From Dysidea avara (lineage: Eukaryota; Porifera; Demospongiae; Dictyoceratida; Dysideidae), in contig NC_089281.1 of NCBI RefSeq assembly GCF_963678975.1, positions 1,240,001 through 1,304,000 on the forward strand: a stretch of DNA of 64,000 nucleotides. Reading direction: 5' to 3'. The position numbers and the translations under genes are program-made. A model generated the notes under the pieces. It did not search any database, was not told where the DNA came from, and was given only the letters and a program-made list of their open reading frames with translations. Within the stretch, counting starts at the first letter, position 1. The number at the start of each line of letters is the position of its first letter. This document shows, in pieces, positions 24,401-37,139 of the stretch.

Positions 24401-25069
24401 CAGGGCCAGCTCTGGCCAAATTGGGTTGGGTGGGCCATCTATGTTGTGTGAAGCACACTCAGCATGCATAGCACGCTCCTGCTAGGGGGGTCTGAAGGCA
24501 TGCCTCCCAGGAAAATTTTTAAAATTATCACCTCGGAAATGCCATCTAGAAGCATATTTAGCCTAATGTCAGTTGGGCATATATAGTTATCCAATATTAC
24601 AATCAATAACTACACTGCATGTATAAGCATTCAATCTATGCATACTGGCCAGTTGTTAGATGAATAATAACCACAGTACTGTTAGCTACTGTAATAGTGG
24701 TGTGGCCTAAATTGCATCACATAGACAATAAGGCACCCACAGAGATATTTTGATGCATGCTCTGCCAAGACTTTTCCATAATACTCTGTGTTTGAGAGAC
24801 TGGTAGACTTGTAGCACAGTATCTAAGTCCTCTAACCTACTTCATGCAGTATAGTTTACAACTGGTGCTTAGTATAGTTTACAAGAAATTTTGGTAAGTT
24901 CGAGTGTAAGGTTTACTTAAAAAAGCAGCAGACTTGCACGCATAATTGTATGGATTCTCGTACTGTTAGTCTGTGTTGATCTACAACATACTAGTCAAGA
25001 TAACTGTATAGTTGGGAAAATGTTGGGTGGGCCATGGTCTACTCGGCCCCCCCTCCAGAGCCGGCCTTG
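24401..25069. mobile_element. CAGGGCC-ended MITE
   Basis: The left end CAGGGCCAGCTCTGGCC is the inverted counterpart of the right end (reversed CAAGGCCGGCTCTGGAG). Subterminal GGGTGGGCC also occurs near both ends. It resembles hAT MITEs, but the flanks share only AGGTG, so the duplication is not clean. No coding capacity seen. Confidence 0.6.
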
Positions 25070-25403
25070 AGGTGTGACTTGCATGAGCTCCTGATGCAAC
25101 AGATACAGTAGTTACAGTGTTACACATAAGCATTGCTTTGCTTATGCTAAGCAAATATAAAGCACCCAGCTTTGCCTTGTGGGTCATTCCATCCCAAATC
25201 AACAAAAAAAATCCGCACCCCTTTCAATTTTCATGAAATTTGGCACAGACATGGACCCTTTCAAGAAACTTTCTCACACCAAACTTTGGCTCATTTCATT
25301 GGTCTCCCTTTAAGTTATGACCACTCTAAGTTTCTGTTGAAAATTTTAGTTTGCTTACATGTCTTCAATAAAATGGCCATAACTTTGCTTGTAATTGACA
25401 TAG

Positions 25404-27788
25404 GGGTCATTCCATGTCAAATCAACAAGGAATTTAGGATCACCTCTTGGATTTTGACAAAACTTGGTGTGTTTGTAGTACCTGTGGTGCTTATCACTCA
25501 TGCAAATTTTTAGCTCCATACATTCCATAGTTTCTGATTTATGACCACAAATATTTTGAATATTTCATGAAAATTTGGTCCATCTCTAGTTATAAAATTG
25601 AATGCAACTTTAATCTGTGTAAATATTTTTAAACACAATAATCACTGATGGAAAACTGTTGATTGACCTTTCCAGTGATCCCTAAATTATGGGATATCTA
25701 CTTAATTATGGTTCAAAAGTACTTCATTGAAAACTGTAATCCTTTGTATTTTGAAAAATGCTGCTTGAAATTTTTCAAATTCTTTTGTGAATAATGCTTG
25801 GGTCATAGTCTATGTTTGATAAAATTTTTGTGGTGGGACCACAATGGGCTCAAGAGATATAATGAATTATGTTGTGGTATGCAATGGAATTTGCAGGCTA
25901 TTATTGCTGTATTGGAGTGTACACCTCCAATAACCACTCACAACAAGGCCATGCCAAGTTTGTCTTACAGAGTGAAGGTGTCTAGGTACATTGCAACCTT
26001 TATTAGTGACCACCTGTATTGAAAGGCCACCTGTATTGAAAGGCCACCTATATGCTGCAGTTAAATTATACTTCTTTAATGTATAGCACAAAAGCATCAA
26101 CCCTTTCTAGCAAATCCAAAAATGGTCCTTATTAGACAGGTTGACTATAAATTATAGATCTGACCACCATGTGTCCCTAAACATCATGTAAATGTTGTAC
26201 CATCTCTTCACAAGTACCTTCTTTATTAAGTTGAATCCCACTGTAGTGGATTTAGCCATATTTAAGTTCCGTATGTGGCTGCATAGATACATACAACAGG
26301 ACTCCTCAGAAGGGATACCTGGATACCTTGATAACCAGGACACCTGTTTATACACTGTACTCCCACTCTAGCGGTGCACATACATTTGGACCAAGATACT
26401 TCTGTGGCTTCTGTAATATGAGCACTTTATTATGGTCCTAAGAATGGAGGGGTTTTACCATATACGTACATGCATTGATTGTACCTCAATGTGTGAAATT
26501 AATTACTACATTACATTCACAACCACTTTGAAGATCAAATCATAAATTCATACACATACTCACATAGGAAGTAAATATGTTGACCACATATTTACCATTT
26601 ACCTGTACTGATCTTCAAAAACGTGAACACAAAATACTTTGATAAACCATTAATTTTAGTAATTACAGTACTATAAATCACACATTGAGGTGCAAGCAAG
26701 TGTTAATAATATAAAAACTCTTGGTACAAGTAATGCATCTACTATATACAGTGTAACTCTTCTATTCCCTGGACCATTGATAAAGTGTTCATTTTTGAGA
26801 AACCACAGACTTGTCTTGGATCCAAAATGTACGTACAATTATAAAGTGAGATCATGAGGCTATCAAGGTACCCAGATATCCTTATTGAGGAGGTCTGTTG
26901 TACCTATGCAGCCATGTACGTAACTTGAATAGTGTAGAGTGGGGATATGCATGTAAGTGCACTACGGCAAGATTTTACTTAATAAATAAGGTATAACTGA
27001 AGGGATGGTACAACATTAATGTGTTTATGGACGCATGATGATCTCATTTATAGTCAACCTGTCTAATAAGGGCCATTTTTGGATTTGCTAGAAAAATTGA
27101 TGCTTTGGTGCTATACATTAAGATCCAATTAAAGTATAAATTAGCTGCAGCTTATAGATGGTCTTTCAATACAGGTGGTCATTAATACAGGTTCCAATGT
27201 ACCTAGACACCTTCACTTTGTAAGACAAACTTGGCAAAGCCTTGTTGTGAGTGCATGGTTATTGGAGTTGTACACTCCAATACATCAATAATAGCCTGCA
27301 AATTCCACCGCATACCACAACATAATTCATTATATCTCTTGAGCCCATTGTGGTCCCACCACAAAAATTTTATCAAACATAGACTATGACCCAATCATTA
27401 TTCACAAAAGAATTTGAAAAATTTCAAGCCGCATTTTTCAAAATATAAAGGATTAAAGTTTTCAATGAAGTACTTTTGAACCATAATTAAGTAGATATCC
27501 CATAATTTAGGGATCACTGGAAAGGTCAATCAACAGTTTTCCATCAGTGAAAACTATGTTTAAAAATATTTACACAGTACAAAGTTGCAGTTGATTTTGT
27601 AACCAGAGATGGACCAAATTTTCATGAAATATTCAAAATATTTGTGGTCATAAATCAGAAACTATGGAAAGTATGGAGCTAAAAATTTGCATGAGTGATA
27701 AGCACCTCAGGTACTACAAACACACCAAATTTTGTCAAAATCTGAGAGGTGACCCTAAATTCCTTGTTGATTTGACATGGAATGACCC
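25404..27788. mobile_element. 2.4 kb nested relative inside the left terminal repeat (inner)
   Basis: Ends GGGTCATTCCATGTCAAATC in both orientations. Flanks are ATAG (25400-25403) and GTAG (27789-27792). The uninterrupted homologous site in the right repeat of the outer element reads GTAG once, which supports a 4-bp target duplication with one later mutation. The arms, about 25404-26340 and 26850-27788, are inverted copies, so most of the element is one giant hairpin. No coding region. Confidence 0.8.
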
Positions 27789-29528
27789 GTAGATACTTCT
27801 GGTTTAGATTTCTGAAATGCTGATTAAATTCTTGTTTAGATGATATATAATTCTTTATAATTACTCAAAGGAGAAGGTCAAACCACAAAAATGTAACTTT
27901 TTCCTTTGATCTTAATTTTCAAAAATATATATTCTATAATTAAATTTATTTTTTGTTTACTTGTTCCTCTAATACCAAGAGTTCATAATAAATATTATAT
28001 ATTATGAACTCTTGCTAATACCCATAATTCATCACTGTGAGTTTAAAGTTGGAGCCAATAGTAGATCATGAGTTATAAGTGTTAATGTGCAGCCTTGTAA
28101 TCACTACTGTTTGTATGGTATAAATAATTAAGTGTAGATAGTAATTTCCAATACCAATTGCAAGTAGCCTTATATTAGTATGTCACAAATCATTTTATGC
28201 ATTAAAATAGTTAGGGTTGTTGTTGACAAGGGTTCACTACAGTGGAACCATACTAACAGAGCCACTTTTAAAAGTTGGAGCAATAATAAGGCTGCCTAAT
28301 GAAGGAATCACTGATTATACTTTTGCTGTAAGTTCAGTGTCCTATATAATAGAGGTGGCCACTATAACAAGGTGGCCTTATTATAGAGGTATCTATATTT
28401 ATAGGGGATTTATTGTACAACTAATGATATTTCAATCTTACTGTATATAATTATACAACCAAGTACTAAGAATAATACGAAACGTGGTTAAAATTACGTC
28501 ATAAATAAATAATTAAATAATTAATAATTAATGTTTGAGAAAACTACGAGGCCTAGAGACATGAACTAACCGGGGATAGATTCGCCTGTGAATGAAGGCA
28601 CAAACGTATAATCGTCGCTCCTGTTTGTGCTGATGACTTGACCATACGTGTAATTCTATATAACGCCCAGTACCACACCCTTGCTTAATTACTTACATAT
28701 TACGCGAAGAAGATTAGTGATGCCCGTGCAGGAGAGCCAGAAGCCACTTGTGTAAACAAGAAGATTACAAGTAAGTTTTTATGTTTGTAACATCTCAAGT
28801 CTCCATGCCAGCTGCCAGTGGATTCATTCACGTAAATAAACAATACAAGAAAACATTAAACTGACATATGCCACGTTCTTTACAATAAGCTTACAGTTAC
28901 ATATAAAATACAAGTAAACAATTTTGTCTTGTGCAGCTGGCATGGCGAACTTTCTTTGTGTTGGTGTCAGGCAATTCAATACGTGCTTAATCTTTTTTGC
29001 CTTCACCTGGCGTAGCTACTAGGCTCTAGTGGCTTGGCTGTCTTCCTTTATCTGGTTCATCTGGCTTGCATACGCCTACAGTATTGTGTAGCTATCTCCT
29101 GAAAGTTGTGTATGCATAACTATAGTGTGTCACCCATCACTGTGCCATTGCTACATCACTGATGAACCTTACTTAGTTCTAGTTGATGTTGATATGCATT
29201 GCTGTATATTGGCTAATAATTTTTATCTGCATGGTGATGTTGCCTATAATGTATTGCTGCATACAATACTGCAATAATGTATATAGTTCTCTCCTGTATG
29301 TTTTGTATACATATACTTTGTACACATCACTGTCAGTGCCATTTATACCACACCAATGATGTACTGGCACTTAGCTACTGGTGGCCTTTAGTTACGATGC
29401 CACTATTGTGTTATATCTGTCACTACTGTGACATATTGAGTTGATTTGGGGATAATGCATTCACCACCTAATAGCGGGGGGCTGTCATGTTGGTGTATGT
29501 ACTTGGTTGTATGTGACGCGGTCCTAGT

Positions 29529-29556
29529 AATAATAATAATAATAATAATAATAATG
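29529..29556. repeat. (TAA)n microsatellite
   Basis: About nine TAA/ATA units inside the outer 6.8 kb element. The open frames on either strand encode a poly-Ile run and have no motif. Confidence 0.9.
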
Positions 29557-30234
29557 CTGCTACAACATTTACCTACGTACTTAGGTGGCCTCCCAAAAGT
29601 TGGCTCCAAGTGTGGTGCTTGGCCAGAATCTGGGTGGCCTGTGGACCAAGTCATGATGGGGTTGGCTTTTTTTCAGTCCTTCTAGGTATTTGTCCCGTTT
29701 CACTTTAGGATATCTAGCACAAAAATTTTCGCTTAGGCTCCTAGGCTATGGGTAAACACCTCGAACAGGCTCTGTCTTCTGTGTACATCCTCCAGTGCCT
29801 ACGTGGTAAAGTAGATAATAATAACAGATTACAATGATAGTTTCCAATCTTGTGTGTGTATAATACATTATAGTACCTGCAGGATGCAAACAACACAGTT
29901 ATACGTATGTACACATAATGTGGAATTGTTGAATCGAAATGCCATGTCTTAGTGGTATCAGAAACTTCTTGGTCTTAATACCTAGGTGGTTGTTTCATAT
30001 AGTTGCATTAGAGCAGAAATGTCCTATTTAAAGTTGGCCCTTATAAAGAGGTGGCCTTTAAAGTGGCCGCTAATATATGTTCCCTTTTGAATCATACTTG
30101 AAAGGGCATACCTATACTGACCACTGTAAGGCCATCTTTATATGTTTGTACCTAAAAACAATGTCTTTGCTGGAAAAATGTACACTTCTAAAACCACTAT
30201 ACATTGTCTTACTTGTCAAACATTTGATAGAATA

Positions 30235-31110
30235 GAGTGGAATCCATGACCTGTCTTAGTGGCCACCTGTATAGAAAGGCCACCACTCCATAAGGGCCAA
30301 TGATTGCCTATACACTTATGCAAATGTATTAAGCAGCTACCTGCACATTAAAGCCCAGAAATTTTGGCCCTAAGGCAACCGGCTTAAATTCCATACATCA
30401 ACTGTATCATGATGAAACTACTTAGATGTGGCAATATAGCTCATACTTTGATTCTATAATTGAGAATCGTACAATCATAGAAATGTTCCATAGAAATTTG
30501 TGTTACACTGTACAAAAGTTCCACTACAACAATTGCACACTTATGCATATCTATATATAGCTTTAAGTAAAATACATCAATGATTGATTAAAGAAAGGGT
30601 CAAGGAAATTAACTTCAAAGTTAAATCATGAAATACAGATATAGTAAAAGATGAGACTGAAAGTGGTGCATATTGCATGATGGTCTCTACAATCATTCAC
30701 ATATAACTTTGACATGTAACGAAATCTGATGCATTGATATCAGTACACAAATTAAATATTTGAAGGTGTAAGTTGGAAAGATTTTAAAGCCATTCTACTG
30801 CATCAGTCATTCATTACTACTCGTTTAAAAAGCTATATTATAGTAGATTACAATATTTGAAGTAGTATTCATGCCTGCATGTGTAAAGAACAAATAATGC
30901 AGCTACACTGTACATAGCATCATGTTTTATTTACAAGTGTTCCAAATTACAGTGGAACTTGTCTTAGCAGCCACCTGTAATGAAAGGCCACCTTTCTATT
31001 AAGGGCCAATTTAAATTGTTCTAGTAAGATATTTATGCACATTGAACTATATACATGTAAATAGCCACCTGCATATTAAGGCCAAAAAACTTTGGCCCTG
31101 ACTGGCTTAG
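30235..31110. repeat. Two diverged copies of a CAGTGGAA / GGCCACC repeat
   Basis: Near 30236 and 30953 the same modules recur: AGTGGAA, CTTAG, a (G/A)CCACCTGTA string, AAAGGCCACC, AAGGGCCAAT, and about 100 bp later TTTTGGCCCT or TTTGGCCCT. Similar strings are near 26000, 28236 and 28360. They look like fragments of pogo-like MITEs. Confidence 0.5.
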
Positions 31111-32192
31111 ACAGTTTCCACTATAGCTACATTTATGTATCAAAATAATTATGTACTTGCATATCAAAAATCAACATGAATGCTAACAGTAGCAGTAGCA
31201 GTTACTGTAGCTAGTGAGAATGTCATCAAGTTCAATATTCCACTACTACATAATATAATAGACTTGGCATCATAATCAGAAACAACATGTACAAACTTGA
31301 TAAGGGGTAAATTACTTGAGTATATGTACTTATAAGCTTTTACTGAAGCATAAAATAATTAACCTTACTTACAAACCAACAATATATGTATAAAATGATT
31401 GTGACATAAAGTTACTTGCATTTGGTATTGCATCTTTGCATACTTGAACCATACAAACAGTAGTAATTACAAGGCTACACATTAACACTTATAACTCATG
31501 ATCTACTATTGGTTCCAACTTTAAACTCACAGTGGTGAATGATGGGTATTAGAGCAACATGTATACCAAAAATAAATTTAATTAAAGAATATATATTTTT
31601 GAAAATTAAGATCAAAGGAAAAAGCTACATTTTTGTGGTTTGACCTTTTCCTTTGAGCAATTATAAACCATTATATATCACCTAAAAGAGAATTTAATAA
31701 GCATTTCAAAACTCTAAACCAGAAGTGTCTACGTCAATCACACGCAAAGTTATGGCCATTTTATTGAAGACACGTAAGCAAAATGAAATTTTCAACAGAA
31801 ACTTTGAGTGGTCATAACGTAAAGGGAGACCAATAAAATGAGCCAAATTTTGGTGTGAGAAAGTGTCTTGGTGGGGTCCATGTTTGTGCCAAATTTCATG
31901 AAAATCAAAAGGGGTGCGGAGTTTTTTTTGTTGATTTGGTATGGAATGACCCTTGTGTTTTATTATCCGTATAGTACTCACGTCAATGCTTTAACACTGG
32001 CAGCTGATAAAACATGCATGAGTTACCCATTGTACTTGTATGCTACACTGCCATACACATGTAGTGTTGTGTCATTTGCACTGATATAATGTTTTTGTTA
32101 TGCATGTAAGCATAAAAATGATTATTCATATTAATTTTTTAATGTTATCATACAGTACAGTAGTACTGTATGTAGTACTGTATGTTAGCAAG

Positions 32193-32816
32193 AGTGGAGG
32201 AGAGTGTCCAACACAGTATAGGGTCTCTAATTATGAGCCTGAGTAATTCAAGGGATTCTATCAGACATGCGAAATGTTCACACTGGTATAACAAGGAAAT
32301 TATAATGATGCTGCACCAACAGATCAAAGAAATGTGACGATTGAAACAATGTTCACCTATAGAGAATACTACAAATTATACCAGAGGAGGTTGGACGCAT
32401 TCACGTGAGCTGTACATTTTTATTGGAAAATCTTCATTTTAAAGCACAATTTTATTAAAACTACAGTGCATTTGAAAGTTTATGTATTTCTAAATATAAC
32501 GGCATGGTGAACCCCAGTGCACCCTGCTGATTTGGCTGGTAACAAAGCCAGAGTTTAAAACACCAATAAAATGAATTATGCAAAATCTTGAAGAGGGTAA
32601 TACAGCGATCTCAGCGTAATGCAGTGAAGGGTCATTATTTCATTATAGAAAATGTACATGACAAGTCTGGTGAAGTTGTATGCATCAAATTGCAATTTAT
32701 TAATTTCACCCCAAATCTCGAGTGTTTTTACAGAGTATTGCAGAGAGAATCCATTTGAATTAATCTGGCTCATTTTTTAGAGACCCTATGCTGTGTTGGA
32801 CACTCTCCCTTCCACT
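32193..32816. mobile_element. MITE with 45-bp terminal repeats
   Basis: Left end AGTGGAGGAGAGTGTCCAAC..., right end (reversed) AGTGGAAGGGAGAGTGTCCA..., both continuing into GTATAGGGTCTCT/GCATAGGGTCTCT. The interior carries no gene. A target duplication was not identified. Confidence 0.65.
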
Positions 32817-32831
32817 ATTATTAACTCTTGA

Positions 32832-33340
32832 TATTAGAAGGTTTGGGCTTTTCTGGCCAAAAATATCACCCCAAAACTAGCCTCACAATACCTTTTCATG
32901 GTACCTTGGCAGTATTGTTTGGGTATAAGCAAGCCCAACAGAGCGGCCAAAAATTCTTCCAATAAGTTGGTATGGAGTTTAGATTAGCAAAATTTTCTAC
33001 TGACTGACTAACTAACTGCTTGCCTGCCTGATGCCACCAGACAAGCATAACTGAATCAACAACCACTAAGGCTACGGGCCTGCACTATTAGATGTCGCTT
33101 CAGCCTGACTGGTGCCTTTTGACCACAGTACATGCTTCATAGACTTACCTTTGTCTTCCTTTGAATCCCATTTATCTTTACTGACAGCAAAAGGTGTCAA
33201 TTCGCAGTAGTGCAGCGTGATGGCTTCCCGAGTTTTCTGTTGTGTATGGATTGATTGCAGAGGTCCTTCATGTAATTTTCATTGTTTGTAACATTTTTTA
33301 ACGGGCTGAACATAGCTGAAAGTGAAGCGTAATGGCACTT
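32832..33340. repeat. Dispersed repeat, copy 1 (also 55727-56600)
   Basis: Shared strings with the second copy include TTTTCTGGCCAAAAATATCA, CTGATGCC, CAGACAAGCATAA, GCTAAGG-type context and CGCAGTAGTGCA. It lies immediately upstream of the helicase-like reading frame and may have separated it from its 5' exons. Confidence 0.6.
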
Positions 33341-33476
33341 TGCTTTTCAGTAATAATTATCTTCAAGTGTATGTGACCTCCTCCCTTGTTTTATGGCTAT
33401 GATCCCTAACTAGATCTTGTAGATATTATAACTGATGTAGACTTTGTGTTTGTATACATAGCTCATTGCTGATAAA

Positions 33477-36400
33477 ATGGAAAGATACCTTGATGAACAT
33501 GATAATGAGGAGAGACATGCAAGGCATCAGACTGGGGAGGTGAGGCATCAGACTGGGGAGGTGAGGTATCAGACTGGGGAGGTGAGGTATCAGACTAGGG
33601 AGGTGAGGCATCAGACTGGGGAGGTGAGGTATCAGACTGGGGAGGTGAGGTATCAGACTGGGGAGGTGAGGCATCAAGGAATGGTCCTTGCACCAAACAA
33701 AACAGAGGCAGATAGATTTTGTGGTATATATAATAAGTACCATAAAGATGAAAAGTGTAAAGTATTTGTTTCTGGCACTCCTAAAAGAATCTATCAAGAC
33801 TTTATACATAAAAAGATTCGAGTTCTTGTCGTTGTTCGTAGGCTTTTAGAGGGTTTTGATCACAAGTTTGTTAGTGTATTGGGAGTAATATGTAAAATCA
33901 ATCCAGCATCACAAGTACTGTTTTCTCACTTTGTGGGCCGAGCAGTACGCAGAATTTACAGAGAAGATCCTGTTAAAGCTCATATTGTTACCCACCAGTA
34001 CTTCAACCTGTGTAAGAATTATGAAGAGTTCGAACAACTTGCAAAAGAGTACCCTCAGGGTGATATGGTCACAATTTATGTGTTGGATGATTCACTGATA
34101 AAAGAAGCTGAAGACATAAAACAATTCTTGGAAAGTGACTACACAATACAGATGTGTCCACACACTCTAGACCAATATTTTTTGCAGAATAATTCTACCT
34201 CAGTTTTAGCAGCTTATCAACACTATACTCAGTGTTCCAAGGTACCTTGTCGAGTTTCTAACATGACTACTGACATCATTGGCATTAGACCATTTAGTGA
34301 CCTTGTAAAATTAATGCCACGATCACTTCCTGAATTAAGTGATGCTGTAGAGTTTGAAGATGAACTACCTGTAAAGCTATCCCAACTTTCAGGAGAATAT
34401 CAGATGGAAGTTTCTGCCATGCTATGTCAACTTTCTGAAGAATTCCAGAAGAAACTCACTAAGTTACAACAACATTATAAAATGGAAGTCTCTACTGAGC
34501 TACATCAACTTACTCTTGAAGAGTGTCAGAAGGACATTTCTGCCAAGCTAAATCATTTTTCTGGGAAGTGTCAGAAGGAACTTTCCAATAAGCTAAATCA
34601 ATTATCTGAAGAATATCAGAAAAAACTTCAACTTGCTCAAAAGAAAATTTCTGCTGCTAAGCCACATCAACTTTCTGAAGAGGATCAAAAGAAACTTTCT
34701 GCTGAACTACATCAACTTTCTGAAATAAGTCAAATAGAACTAATTGCCAACCTACATAAACTTTATAAAGCTTGTCAGAATGAATTTTCTACCAAGCTGT
34801 TACAACTTACTGAAGAGTATCAGAAAAAATTTGCTATAAAGCTGCCAGAAGACTTTGTGAAGAAACTCCATGCCGAACTATCTCAACTTACTCTTCTAAC
34901 TAAATCAGAAACTTCAGGTGACCCTGCAAGTGTTCAAGAAGTCGAACAACTACCAGATACTGGTCCCACAACTTCTGCTGATGTAATAGTGATTCTTGGA
35001 CACTCTGGTGTGTTCAGTTGTGGCCCATTTGAAACAGAAGAACTACTGGTAGCTCTTACTACTAAACTAGACCCTACTGTCATTGCTTTTGTAAGTTGTT
35101 GTGGAGGAAACAAAAGATATGGTCCTATTTACAAGATGTCACACTTGTTAACATCAAAGTGTCTTGTTGGGTTTTATCAATGAAGAGTATATATTGAAGA
35201 ACTTTGTGAAACCAGCTTAGTAATTGGACTGCGGAACTACCTGTACTTGCAGTATGAACTAACCAAGTCTGTAAAAGGAGAAACTGAAGCATCTAAAAAG
35301 ACTGATGAAAAAAAAAGACTTGCAGCTATACAAGCATTTGCATGTGCAAAGCTCAGTCTTAAAAATGACCCAACTGTGTTTATAAGTGACTGCAATGAGC
35401 AAAACCTTACTGAAATCTTTTATGAAGCTATAATAAACAGAGATGGAAAAATTCCCTTGTCTTCCTTGCAGTTAGCAATGTATCACCAAATAGTTGTGAA
35501 TTCTAATATGTGCCCCATTAACATTTCAATGAAATCAGTTGTAAAAGCAAAAAATGTTGAAGAATTGGATAAAAACTGTATAACAGTGATTAGAGAACAT
35601 CGAATACATGAGCTTGTTCCATTAATCTTAGAGCTTAGGTTGTTAAAGTTGTACAATGAGTCACTGGATCTTATCAAAACTGGTGATCCATCATCATGGA
35701 AGAAGGTAGACCATTTGCAATTTCTTCTTGCAATGTTACGTGGTCACTGGGGTAAGAACACTTTAACTGTCATCAGAGAATGGGCCACTTTCCACCTGAT
35801 GGAAATCATGGATAAGTGTGATAAAATGGATGATGAAAAATTGAAACATGACGCAGATATACACAAATACAAGTTATGTTGTGTGTGCTATGCTCTACTT
35901 TGTAAACACAATTTTGTGAGGTTTGTGAAACCTGGTGAAGATCACTACAAAACTGAGATTATTGCTTGCACACAATTTTTTGGTCATAATATTATTGTTC
36001 CTGGATCAGTGTGGTATGAGTCTAGTGATGACATATACTGCATAACTAGTGAGGGATATATCAGTGGTACAAAATATGTGATTAGAACTAATCTCTTGCC
36101 TACCCCCAATGGACCATATCCTAATAAGGGAGAACTTCCTTGGGAGGAGTTGTTTAATAACTGTGATGACATGAATGGCTGCGCTAACATGTGGAATGGA
36201 AGTAGTCCAGAGTGGGAAATTAAAAGTGCACTGTGTGTAGGTCAAGCATATCAGTACAGGCAGCTTGATTTTCAACTTGCTATGGCAACTTTGAATAACT
36301 TCTTGAGATCCTCTGTTACAGGGAGTCAATGTTATGGCATTAAGAAATTCATTAATAGAACTAACCGTGATGAAGGTACTATGAAATGTTTTCCTCAACC

Positions 36401-36914
36401 AGATTTTCCTGATTATGAATACACTATGTATGAAATGAAAGTTTCTATGAACACTAGTTACATTGATGCACTTGCACGTTTATTCAGGAAAGAGGGTATT
36501 GGAAATAATGATATTAATTTGAAAACTAGAGAACATCAAACCAATTGGCAAAGGATGTTAGGTTGTAGATTTGTGTTCTGTGCATCAAATAATCCAGGTG
36601 GATTAAATAACAAAACAGGAACTTTGTTCTACACTGATAATCATTATGGACATAACTTGATTCATTGTGAACATAACACACCTGACCTACTACAAGTATT
36701 ATTAAACAACGTTCATCACTGTTTTTACACCCAGTATATAGAAAGTTGTTCAAATTATATTACAAGAAAACCAAATACATCAGCTAAACATAAAAAAAAA
36801 TCTTTATGTGGACCATGTTATGATACAATGGAAAAGCATCAGTTTGATTTTAATGCTGATAGCCTAGCAATTATAAATGAATCAAATTGTGAAGGTAGCT
36901 GGGGTTTCACTTGA
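33477..36914 (+). pseudogene. Helicase C-domain / coiled-coil / CHAT-like protein with one internal TGA
   Basis: One frame runs from ATG 33477 to TGA 36912-36914, broken only by TGA at 35181-35183. Residues 13-67 are an eightfold RHQTGEV-type repeat. Residues 69-160 look like the second RecA domain of a superfamily 2 helicase: MVLAPNKTEADRF, LLEGFDHKFVSV (motif V) and HFVGRAVRRI (motif VI). The first RecA domain with Walker motifs is absent. Residues about 300-470 are 16-residue units such as LNQLSEEYQKKL, predicted coiled coil. VIVILGHSG (His509), then FVSCCGG (Cys541/542) about 32 residues later, resembles a caspase-fold CHAT dyad; this is inference. After the TGA, 575 residues continue in frame, with no domain I recognise, apart from a C-terminal Cys pair (CGPC). 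The TGA lies where CGA would give FYQRRVY, so CpG decay is likely. The 5' exons are not visible. Confidence 0.7.
33519..33676 (+). repeat. 21-bp in-frame minisatellite
   Basis: About 7.5 copies of a 21-bp unit, GAGGTGAGGCATCAGACTGG plus G, with a C/T variant (GGCATC or GGTATC). Each unit adds exactly seven residues (RHQTGEV or RYQTGEV), so copy-number change keeps the frame. The opposite strand is also open across it. Confidence 0.9.
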
Positions 36915-37135
36915 ACAAAGTAACATGCTATAAATTTATAACACGAAATCCAGGTATATCAGTCTTAGACAAAATAAAATCATTATGCTATCGTTGCAAG
37001 TATGATCTACAAGAATCTATCATACAAGAAAGAGGAAGAACAGAACATTTGTTTCCATTTAAAAGACTTGGAAGTTTAACATTAACTACAACTACAGGAC
37101 CAACAACAATAAGATTACACACACATAGATTTTAG
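36899..37135 (+). pseudogene. Frame-shifted tail of the helicase/CHAT-like gene
   Basis: From 36899 another frame stays open to TAG 37133-37135 and reads LNKVTCYKFITRNPG, then KSLCYRCKYDLQE. This resembles the segment just before the frame's end (SNYITRKPN...KKKSLCGPCYDTMEK): ITRxP, then KSLCxxC. It may be a duplicated Cys-knuckle module that follows after a one- or two-base frame change, or a second exon. No splice pair was proved. Confidence 0.4.
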
Positions 37136-37139
37136 ACAT

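Larger units (their letters stand above)
25181..31952. mobile_element. 6.8 kb foldback-type transposon with 4-bp target duplication (outer)
   Basis: Ends GGGTCATTCCATCCCAAATC (left) and GGGTCATTCCATACCAAATC (right, reversed). Flanking TTGT is present on both sides (25177-25180 and 31953-31956). The terminal inverted repeats are about 600 bp long: left 25181-25403 plus 27789-28205, interrupted by a nested relative, and right about 31380-31952. The interior (28.2-31.4 kb) shows no transposase, only repeats and a TAA microsatellite, so the element looks non-autonomous. Superfamily is not assigned. Confidence 0.75.

Noticed and set aside
29403..29685. Overlapping poly-Ile open frames on both strands
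   Set aside because: Both depend on the TAA microsatellite and lie in a transposon interior without motifs.
33426..33809. Minus-strand proline/leucine repeat protein
   Set aside because: It is the reverse reading of the 21-bp minisatellite. The plus strand carries helicase motifs downstream in frame.
35181..35183. TGA as selenocysteine
   Set aside because: Context fits a CGA to TGA transition and no SECIS-like element was identified. Kept only as a remote alternative.
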